Part shown: positions 24,652 to 29,986 of the stretch, piece by piece | Layout: every line of letters begins with the position of its first letter | Position numbering within the stretch: the first letter of the stretch is position 1 | Source of the DNA: an uncultured Bacteroidaceae bacterium | GTDB taxonomy: Bacteria; Bacteroidota; Bacteroidia; Bacteroidales; Bacteroidaceae | Assembly (NCBI GenBank): GCA_904502185.1 | Contig: CAJGDX010000017.1 | Span: forward strand, 1-29,986 | Reading direction: 5' to 3' | DNA length: 29,986 bases | Notes under the pieces: model-generated | The model's database searches: none | What the model saw: the letters and a program-made list of their open reading frames with translations, nothing else | What the model was told of the DNA's origin: nothing | Position numbers and translations under genes: made by a program

Positions 24652-25741
24652 ACTTCTTAATCTCGTCGACAACAGATTGAAGAGCATCAAATGCTACTGC
24701 GCGACGGTATATTCTACCTTCGGCATCGAACACAATATTATAGGGGTAGAGGTTGATGCCGTATGCGAAAATAGTACGGCTGCTCCATCCTTGAAGGTCG
24801 GATATCTGTGGCCACCACATGTTGTTCTGCTGAACAGTCTTATCCCATTTTGCGGCATCGGTGTCTACTGCGAAGCTGACACACACCACATTCTCTTTGT
24901 TGGCCTCGGCGAATGTCTTGAACGATGCAATCTCTCTCTTTGCGTTGCGGCTGTTGCTGCTCCAGATGTTAAGGACAACTACTTTGCCCTTTCCAACATA
25001 GTCCGAGAACTGAACACGTTTGCTGTCGTTGGTGATGGCTTTAAAATCGGTGAATATTTTACCTTCGGCTGTTGCTATCTTATTATGGAAGGTCCTTTCG
25101 ATGTGGCGTACGAGGGTGTCTGCTTTCAGCTCGGCAGGCATGCGGGCTATAAGTTTGGCACCTGTTTCGGGGCTCAGTGTCTCGATATTATTGGAAAGTA
25201 TGTAGCAGCTCACCTCGTTGTCGATGTTTTTTTCGAGGAAGCGCTCTACATACTGGCTGCGTACAATGCTGAGAACTTTCATTGCCTTATCGGCCTCTTC
25301 GGCTGCTTTCTGAGACAGAAATTCGTGCTTGCTCTTGTCGTAATATTGCTTGAACATTATGTCCAATATGTCGATGGAGTCTTTGTACTCCTGAAGGTTA
25401 GTGTTCAATGGGGTACCTGCTACCTTGTTGCGTTTGACGCCCAGGCTAAGTTCTATATTGCCCGGCTCTACGTATACTTCGGCACTGGTGCGTATTTTGC
25501 CTCCTACTATCGAACTGAGATAGCAAAGGCGGGGTTTCTCGCTGCTGCCCTTAATTTTGAACTGTCCGTTCTTCACTGCTTCGCGTCCCAGTGTTACGAT
25601 GCGTCCATTGTCGATGTATTGCAGAAAGACGGTGTCGCCGATGTTGAATCCTTTTTCTACTGTTCCGTTGACTGTAAATGCATTCTTGTCGCACGATGCG
25701 AGCAATGCTACAAGTGATAGTAATATGAATATTTTTCTCAT
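24650..25741 (-). CDS. TlpA/DUF4369-like lipoprotein with thioredoxin fold lacking CxxC
   Basis: The 363-aa protein starts at the ATG at 25741, which gives a lipoprotein signal with LLASC (C17); an in-frame TTG 33 nt upstream would spoil the signal. Residues about 20-105 look like the beta-rich N-terminal DUF4369 domain of Bacteroidota thiol-disulfide proteins, about 115-225 is helical, and about 230-363 is a TlpA/AhpC-TSA-like thioredoxin domain. Where active members read WCGPC, this one has NSRNA (263-267), so both redox cysteines are missing, although the W260 strand and the cis-proline (P333 in LYPYNIVF) remain. A disulfide reductase role is therefore unlikely. It has its own promoter and stands alone. 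Confidence 0.85.
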   Translation of the reverse strand: MRKIFILLSLVALLASCDKNAFTVNGTVEKGFNIGDTVFLQYIDNGRIVTLGREAVKNGQFKIKGSSEKPRLCYLSSIVGGKIRTSAEVYVEPGNIELSLGVKRNKVAGTPLNTNLQEYKDSIDILDIMFKQYYDKSKHEFLSQKAAEEADKAMKVLSIVRSQYVERFLEKNIDNEVSCYILSNNIETLSPETGAKLIARMPAELKADTLVRHIERTFHNKIATAEGKIFTDFKAITNDSKRVQFSDYVGKGKVVVLNIWSSNSRNAKREIASFKTFAEANKENVVCVSFAVDTDAAKWDKTVQQNNMWWPQISDLQGWSSRTIFAYGINLYPYNIVFDAEGRIYRRAVAFDALQSVVDEIKK

Positions 25742-25760
25742 GTCTTTTGTTTTCTTCGGG

Positions 25761-25791
25761 CAAAGATAGTGCAAGCCGAGCGCAATACAAA
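25761..25791 (-). promoter_or_regulatory. Promoter of the TlpA-like lipoprotein gene
   Basis: Read on the minus strand, TTTG (25791-25788), a 19-nt spacer and TATCTTTG (25768-25761) form a full-consensus Bacteroides promoter about 20 nt before the ATG at 25741. Related copies of the -7 part recur in the adjacent tandem repeats. Confidence 0.78.
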
Positions 25792-25820
25792 AAAAGCGTG
25801 CTTTTTTTTATTGCCATGGC

Positions 25821-26020
25821 GCCGCCTATCTTATCTAAAGATAGTCACAAACGAGCAAAAAAATAAAGCTTGCTTTGATTTTTTACAGCGAGTGCCGTCT
25901 ATCTTATCCAAAGATAGTCACGAACGAGCAAAAAAAATAAGGCTTGCTTTGATTTTTTACAGCGAGTGCCGTCTATTTTATGAGTGCAGTCTATTTTATC
26001 TAAAAATAGTACAAGCCGAG
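25821..26020. repeat. Tandem repeat of about 73-74 bp built around promoter-like boxes
   Basis: Unit 1 (25821-25893) and unit 2 (25894-25967) are nearly identical and are followed by a shortened, diverged third copy (25968-26020). Each unit contains an inverted repeat CTATCTT-N5-AAGATAG (25826-25844, 25899-25917, and a diverged form at 25991-26009), followed by a conserved ACGAGCAAAAAAA tract. On the minus strand the first two inverted repeats contain TATCTTT, like the -7 box of the promoter at 25761-25768. The 591-nt gap 25742-26332 otherwise holds no credible gene. Confidence 0.8.
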
Positions 26021-26165
26021 AGTTTACGAAGTCAACCGCGCAACATATTACTTGAATTCAGGTGATATATGTTTAAATTATTTACCATGTACGCTCTCTT
26101 TGTTCAGGTTTTGAAATAACATAAGGAAAGTGCCGAAATACCGCAGATAAAGTCTGAACAATCGA

Positions 26166-26227
26166 ACTTTTTATCGACTTGGGGTGAAATTTCGAAATAT
26201 GGGGTGAAATTATTAAACTTTTATCGA
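26166..26227 (+). promoter_or_regulatory. Nested direct repeats upstream of the tandem membrane-regulator genes
   Basis: GGGGTGAAAT occurs at 26181-26190 and 26201-26210, exactly 20 bp apart or about two helical turns. An outer pair, ACTTTTTATCGA (26166-26177) and ACTTTTATCGA (26217-26227), brackets them. The block lies about 40-100 bp upstream of a -7 box. Tandem direct repeats at one or two turns are typical binding sites for OmpR-type winged-helix dimers, so an operator is plausible but unproven. Confidence 0.5.
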
Positions 26228-26267
26228 TATTAATAGCAAGAAAACAGTTATTGTGATATACATGGTA

Positions 26268-26275
26268 TATCTTTG
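26268..26275 (+). promoter_or_regulatory. Bacteroides-type -7 box for the 26333 gene pair
   Basis: TATCTTTG matches the TAnnTTTG consensus and would start transcription near 26282, about 50 nt before the ATG at 26333. The region 19-21 nt upstream lacks a good TTTG, which would fit an activator-dependent promoter. Confidence 0.5.
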
Positions 26276-26332
26276 TAAGATATTATACAGTATTTTGTGT
26301 GTAAATATATTTTACGATAATATTTCTGCACG

Positions 26333-27454
26333 ATGGTGAATGATAAGAGAAAAAGAGAGTTTAATTCAGTAGACAGAAAATTTGCATTCCTGTTGTATCT
26401 GCTGGTGCCTACAATGTTGTATGTGTCGTTGGCAGTATACCTTTATAATATTGAGAAGAGTAGTATAGTGGGTGAAGCCAACAGGTATTTTATAAAAGAA
26501 GCTCCATTTTGGGCCGACTCAATATATTGCTTTTCTGATATCAATATGGTTATAGACGAATTGTACACCAATGGCTATATTGTAGAGCGTTGTCAGAAGT
26601 ACAGGGTTGTCGATGACTATCATGGCAATTGCACTGTTCCCGGAAAATGGATTCACGAGAAGAACTATTATCTTCATTTTAACAGATTGAACAATTTGCG
26701 TCTTTTTTCCTCGGGGCATTATGATATTGCCATTGCCGATTCGTTGTGGAATGCCCAACTATGGCGAAACGGGATAAAGGTTAACACTTCGCTTATTATG
26801 ACCAGGAGGGAATTGCGCGATGTGTTCCCATCGAGGGATTCATTCAATCCAAATGCTCCGGCCGTGTCTGATACCAGTCGCGTGATTGACTTTGAGGATG
26901 CATACGTGACAGACACTGCACATCTCTCGTTTCGTAATATGTTTGACATCGTAGGTTTGGTTGATGTACCTTTCGCCCTTGTTGTAGAGCGTATATGGCC
27001 TGTTCTGCTTATGTTTACCATTCTCTTTGTCATATATCTGCTGTTTCTTCTGCTTAAAGGAGTGGTGTGGATGTACAGGGGTAGTTCGGACAATACCATA
27101 CTTTTTATAGGTAATGCTTTTGTCATTGGTGACAGAAGGGTTGTTGTTTTTGCCGATGGTGCAGAGAAGCGTATAAGTGCAAATGAGTTGCTCGGATTGC
27201 AGATGTTGGCTAAGAATAACGGCCGGCGCATAGCTATAAAGGAGATTACTGATGTTTGTTGGAAAGGGTATGTAGAGGAGTCGGCACGAAAGAATTTCAA
27301 TCAACTTTTTGCTTCGATGAGTAAGACATTGGCATCGGTGGCGCATGTAACTCTGAAACGAGAAAAGAATGAAGTTTTATATTTGGAGAATACTAACTTT
27401 ATCAATCGCATTGTGCGTGAGGTGCGCCTGGTGGTATATTTAATAAAGAATTAG
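26333..27454 (+). CDS. Membrane protein with periplasmic domain and C-terminal winged-helix-like domain (paralogue 1)
   Basis: I do not recognise a named family. The 373 aa show a basic N-terminus, a first membrane helix (about 17-39), an extracytoplasmic domain (about 40-218), a second helix (about 220-246), and a cytoplasmic C-terminal domain (about 255-352). The C-terminal domain resembles the OmpR/PhoB winged helix in layout: two short strands, helix SANELLGLQMLAKN, helix IAIKEITDVCW, a longer helix ARKNFNQLFASMSKTL, then a hairpin ending VLYLE. This would be a membrane-tethered one-component regulator with topology opposite to ToxR/CadC (inference). The next gene, 25 nt on, is a paralogue sharing EAPxWxDS and the FPxxDSxNxNAP...IDFExAYxTD blocks. 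A -7 box and direct repeats lie upstream. Confidence 0.72.
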   Translation: MVNDKRKREFNSVDRKFAFLLYLLVPTMLYVSLAVYLYNIEKSSIVGEANRYFIKEAPFWADSIYCFSDINMVIDELYTNGYIVERCQKYRVVDDYHGNCTVPGKWIHEKNYYLHFNRLNNLRLFSSGHYDIAIADSLWNAQLWRNGIKVNTSLIMTRRELRDVFPSRDSFNPNAPAVSDTSRVIDFEDAYVTDTAHLSFRNMFDIVGLVDVPFALVVERIWPVLLMFTILFVIYLLFLLLKGVVWMYRGSSDNTILFIGNAFVIGDRRVVVFADGAEKRISANELLGLQMLAKNNGRRIAIKEITDVCWKGYVEESARKNFNQLFASMSKTLASVAHVTLKREKNEVLYLENTNFINRIVREVRLVVYLIKN

Positions 27455-27479
27455 GAACTTTTAATAGGCTCGAAAGTAT

Positions 27480-28559
27480 ATGAAAAAGCGTTATTTCCTT
27501 TATCTGATACCTTTGCTGTTCTTTTCCCTCACGGCAGTTCTGCTATATAATAATGAGATGAAGAGAGTTCATTCCATTGTGAACAATGACTTTTTGCGCG
27601 AAGCTCCCACATGGCCCGATTCTGTAATGTATTTGAGCAGAGAGTTTATGTATAGAGGTAAAATGGATAATGAGTTCATTAAAAATAAAATGGTAAGAAA
27701 TCGTCCAATTAAGGTTCTTACTGAATATGATACTATTTATATAGGAAAGCAGTATGTGAATACCGATAATATTTTGAGGTATATGCACGATGTTGATTGT
27801 ACAGTCTTTATGATGTCTGATAATCATAATCTATATAAGCATATTATTCCTTCGTGGAGTGAATCCTTGCGTCGTGCAGGTATAGAGGCTGAGGTTTCAG
27901 TGGTGTTGTGCAGCCGCAAACTCAAGGAATTATTTCCGAAAAAGGATTCAATAAACATAAATGCTCCTATCTATCCCGATACTCTTAGAATGATAGACTT
28001 TGAGAGAGCTTATCGTACAGATAGCTTGCACATGGGATTTTCCAACCAGTTCAGTTTGGTGGGCTATGCGATTGTTACTCCCAATTGTGTCTTCAAGCGT
28101 CTGAGTGTACCGTATACCATCATTGCAGGTTTTTTGCTGTTCTATCTGTTGTCGCTGCTCATTGTGTGGTTGCATAGGTTTATTGTCTATAAACGCAGAT
28201 ATGTGCGGTTTGTGGGCGATGCAATACTGCATCTGTACGACAATGAGATTGTCTACAAGGATGGCTCACGAAAAAAACTTGGAGTCAATGAGTATGCTAC
28301 GCTTTGCAAGTTGATTGGTTGTAGCACCCTTGCGCTCAACAACCTTCAGAGTGAGCTGTGGCCTATGTCTGATACTATGTCGCGTAGCAGGAGCTTCAAT
28401 GTTTCGTTCAGCAAGTTGAACAGCGCATTGAAGGATGTGAAGCGTGTCACTCTGTCGCGTGACGATGAGTATCTATATTTGACTGACACTACTACTCTGC
28501 GCGAGCTGTTGTCGCATTATTGGGAGTTTGTACGATTGTATATAAGAAAGGAAATTTGA
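27480..28559 (+). CDS. Membrane protein with periplasmic domain and C-terminal winged-helix-like domain (paralogue 2)
   Basis: Tandem paralogue of the preceding gene, 359 aa. The layout is the same: membrane helix about 5-23, extracytoplasmic domain about 24-208, second helix about 211-231, and a cytoplasmic domain about 242-335. In the last, GVNEYATLCKLIG, ALNNLQSELWP and SRSFNVSFSKLNSALKDV take the places of the three winged-helix helices, followed by EYLYLTD. Shared blocks include REAPTWPDS (40-48) and FPKKDSININAP...IDFERAYRTD (152-181). The middle of the extracytoplasmic part (about 55-120) is diverged, which suggests different ligands or partners. It lacks the roughly 12-residue N-terminal extension of paralogue 1. 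Both genes are presumably read from the promoter near 26268. Function unknown. Confidence 0.72.
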   Translation: MKKRYFLYLIPLLFFSLTAVLLYNNEMKRVHSIVNNDFLREAPTWPDSVMYLSREFMYRGKMDNEFIKNKMVRNRPIKVLTEYDTIYIGKQYVNTDNILRYMHDVDCTVFMMSDNHNLYKHIIPSWSESLRRAGIEAEVSVVLCSRKLKELFPKKDSININAPIYPDTLRMIDFERAYRTDSLHMGFSNQFSLVGYAIVTPNCVFKRLSVPYTIIAGFLLFYLLSLLIVWLHRFIVYKRRYVRFVGDAILHLYDNEIVYKDGSRKKLGVNEYATLCKLIGCSTLALNNLQSELWPMSDTMSRSRSFNVSFSKLNSALKDVKRVTLSRDDEYLYLTDTTTLRELLSHYWEFVRLYIRKEI

Positions 28560-28594
28560 GATAATAGCAAGGCTAGGACTGAGGTAGATTCAAA

Positions 28595-28850
28595 AACAAC
28601 ATATATATATCGCCAACCCCGTAAGGGGTGAAATTACATAGCGTAGCTCGTAAGAGCTACGTAATCAACCACGAATCAACATATATTTCAAGCCCTGTAA
28701 GGTGCGGAATTTTACAGCTTGAATACAAAGGTGCATTTACAAAATGTCGCCCTTTTAGGGCTATATAATCTTCTGTGTATCCTTATAACATAGCTCTCAT
28801 GGGCTACGCTATACAATATTGTCCTTGCAGGGCATTGTTGTATTTTCAAT
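28595..28850. repeat. Cluster of REP-like short stem-loops
   Basis: This spacer holds a run of small imperfect palindromes of related shape: ACCCCGTAAGGGGT (28616-28629), CGTAGCTC-GTAA-GAGCTACG (28642-28661), a degenerate GCCCTGTAAGGTGC near 28691, GCCC-TTTTA-GGGC (28749-28761), TAGCTC-TCAT-GGGCTA (28791-28806) and GTCC-TTGCA-GGGC (28821-28833). AT-rich linkers containing CAACATATAT recur at about 28597 and 28678. The arrangement looks like a REP/BIME-type repetitive cluster. The 358-nt gap 28560-28917 contains no gene. Confidence 0.65.
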
Positions 28851-28917
28851 ATTTTGAAGGGGATGTCTCGGGCGAGCAGTGTTGGCTTTTGTGAACCTCG
28901 GCTATGCTCGTTTGCAA

Positions 28918-29547
28918 CTATTGTTCCTTGTCGTCGACGATGCGAAGGTCGCCACGGCTGTCAATGACCAGTTTTTCGTATCGTTCGCGCAGACGCGGCA
29001 TGCGCGAGAGACGTATCGAAAGTGTGACAACACACTCGTTGTCGAATACCTGCTCCACAATGCGTGGATTCTCCTCTTTGACGATGCGCAGCACGTCGTT
29101 CAGCAGCGGGTAAGAGAATTTCAGAGTAATCTCTTCGTTTATGGTTTTCTCGATATGTTCGGTGGCATCGAGTGCTTCGGCAGCTGCTGCCTTGTATGCT
29201 ACGATAAGGCCACTTGTGCCCAGCTTTATTCCACCGAAATAGCGCACTACAATCACAAGTACGTTTGTAAGTTCGCGGCTGTCAATCTGTCCCAAAATGG
29301 GTTTGCCGGCTGTTCCCGAAGGTTCGCCGTTGTCGTTGGCGCGGAAGAGTTCGCGTCTTTCTCCCAGACGATAGGCATAGCACACGTGGCGGGCATCGTA
29401 GTATTTCTTCTGATAGGCTTCGACCTCGCGCTTTACATCGTCTGTGGATTGTACGGGTATGGCAAAAGCAAGGAATTTACTCCTTTTTTCGGAGTAAATT
29501 CCTTCGCCTGCTAAGTCTATGGTTTTATATATGTCCTCTTCCAACAT
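28918..29547 (-). CDS. yigZ: YigZ/IMPACT family protein
   Basis: YigZ (UPF0029, N-terminal, with an RNase PH-like/S5-fold C-terminal part) is a conserved cytosolic protein whose biochemical role is not settled. Eukaryotic relatives (IMPACT) act in translation control. The 209-aa product shows the signature segments RSKFLAFAIPV (about 22-32), YDARHVCYAYRLG (about 50-62), DNGEPSGTAGKPIL (about 72-85) and VVRYFGGIKLGTSGLIVAY (about 100-118), which is the core of the UPF0029 motif, plus a C-terminal ferredoxin-like domain. It starts 14 nt after the DUF1015 gene on the same strand and probably shares its transcript. A strong hairpin lies inside its coding sequence near the N-terminus. Confidence 0.93.
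   Translation of the reverse strand: MLEEDIYKTIDLAGEGIYSEKRSKFLAFAIPVQSTDDVKREVEAYQKKYYDARHVCYAYRLGERRELFRANDNGEPSGTAGKPILGQIDSRELTNVLVIVVRYFGGIKLGTSGLIVAYKAAAAEALDATEHIEKTINEEITLKFSYPLLNDVLRIVKEENPRIVEQVFDNECVVTLSIRLSRMPRLRERYEKLVIDSRGDLRIVDDKEQ
29470..29504 (-). repeat. Strong inverted repeat inside the yigZ coding sequence
   Basis: Perfect 14-bp arms (29470-29483 and 29491-29504) surround a 7-nt loop, about 45-80 nt after the yigZ start codon. The encoded residues (EGIYSEKRSKFL) are ordinary for the family, so the structure is superimposed on normal codons. Confidence 0.75.
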
Positions 29548-29561
29548 ATTAGTGTGGGGGA

Positions 29562-29986
29562 TTAAACCAGTTCGTGTATGATGAGACCTGAACGCAGTTT
29601 AGGCTCGAACCATGTGGTCTTGGGGGGCATTATGTTGCCCGAGTCGGCAATGTCCATCAACTGCTTCATCGAAACGGGGTAGAGGGCAAGTGCCATCTTC
29701 ATCTCTCCGCTGTCGACGCGACGTTTGAGCTCGCCAAGGCCACGGATGCCTCCTACAAAGTCTACGCGCTTGTCGCTGCGCAAATCCTTTATGCCCAGTA
29801 TCTCGTCGAGGATGAGGTTTGATGAGATTGTTACGTCGAGCACACCTATGGGGTCGTTGTCGTCGTATGTTCCCTCTTTGGCTGTCAGCGAGTACCAGTT
29901 GCCTTCGAGGTACATTGAGAACTCGTGCAGCTGTGTGGGCTTGTAGATGTCGGCGCCCTTCAGTTCTACCTCGAAGTTCTTCGATA
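29562..29986 (-). CDS. DUF1015 family protein, C-terminal part (5' end outside window)
   Basis: The frame is open to the right edge of the window, so only the last 140 or so residues are seen; the internal Met at 29915 is not the start. The visible part has the hallmarks of the DUF1015 family C-terminus: HEFSMYLEGNWYSL, VTISSNLILDEILGI, FVGGIRGLGELKRRVDSG, and the near-terminal MPPKTTWFEPKLRSGLIIH. Family members are about 400 aa, cytosolic and of unproven function, and I recall them often lying near serine-biosynthesis genes in Bacteroidota, which cannot be tested here. It is followed 14 nt later by yigZ. Confidence 0.9.
   Translation of the reverse strand, partial: SKNFEVELKGADIYKPTQLHEFSMYLEGNWYSLTAKEGTYDDNDPIGVLDVTISSNLILDEILGIKDLRSDKRVDFVGGIRGLGELKRRVDSGEMKMALALYPVSMKQLMDIADSGNIMPPKTTWFEPKLRSGLIIHELV

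Noticed and set aside
24677..25717. 346-codon plus-strand open frame opposite the TlpA-like gene
   Set aside because: The minus-strand frame has a lipoprotein signal, family domains and a consensus promoter; the plus frame has none of these.
25821..26020. CRISPR array
   Set aside because: Repeat units are about 73 bp and contiguous, without unique spacers, and there are no cas genes.
25769..26065. 98-codon plus-strand open frame across the tandem repeats
   Set aside because: It is made by the low-complexity repeat units, has no family resemblance and begins inside the promoter of the opposite-strand lipoprotein gene.
28879..29514. Long plus-strand open frame opposite yigZ
   Set aside because: It is a shadow of yigZ in an antisense frame; the minus-strand product matches a known family over its full length.

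Overview
This window reads as chromosomal DNA from a member of the Bacteroidales (Bacteroidota). Support comes from the smpB-metH pair, Bacteroidota-sized SecA (1103 aa) and PurC (314 aa), several lipoproteins with short signal peptides, two CAZymes typical of gut Bacteroidales (GH127, GH110), and promoter boxes of the Bacteroides type (TTTG or TTG, about 19 nt, TAnnTTTG). Genus and species cannot be fixed from what I can see. There are no tRNA or rRNA genes, transposases, integrases, phage genes or CRISPR arrays.

Left part (1-4463): the 3' end of smpB with its terminator, a cobalamin-dependent methionine synthase (metH) that lacks the reactivation domain, and a DedA membrane protein. Two strong hairpin terminators separate this plus-strand block from a long minus-strand block.

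Minus-strand block (4020-15323): phoH-like ATPase, purC, aroE, a membrane LtaS-type sulfatase-fold enzyme and a GH127 lipoprotein are read right to left. They are followed by secA and a small acidic protein of unknown function. A hairpin whose U-tract faces the wrong way sits between purC and aroE.

Plus-strand block (15560-20420): a GH110 alpha-galactosidase lipoprotein, a DUF5715-type lipoprotein with a peptidase-M15-like signature, an RluA-type pseudouridine synthase with a long N-terminal coiled coil, and a Nudix hydrolase.

Thiamin salvage operon (20455-24276): a Bacteroides-type promoter leads into a TPP riboswitch and an intrinsic-terminator hairpin. Four tightly packed genes follow: a SAM-dependent methyltransferase with no known thiamin role, thiM, a ThiE-TenA fusion, and thiD. 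ThiM and ThiD phosphorylate the salvaged thiazole and pyrimidine alcohols, TenA releases HMP from degraded pyrimidine, and ThiE joins the two halves. No de novo genes (thiC, thiG, thiH, thiS) and no transporter are in view.

Right part (24277-29986): repeat-rich spacers surround a TlpA-like lipoprotein whose thioredoxin fold has lost its CxxC. Next come two tandem paralogous membrane proteins with a periplasmic sensor-like domain and a C-terminal cytoplasmic winged-helix-like domain. Direct repeats lie just upstream of the first. After a cluster of REP-like stem-loops, the window ends with yigZ and the 3' part of a DUF1015 gene on the minus strand. The tandem membrane pair with its repeats, and the methyltransferase inside the TPP-controlled operon, are the best candidates for undescribed biology.
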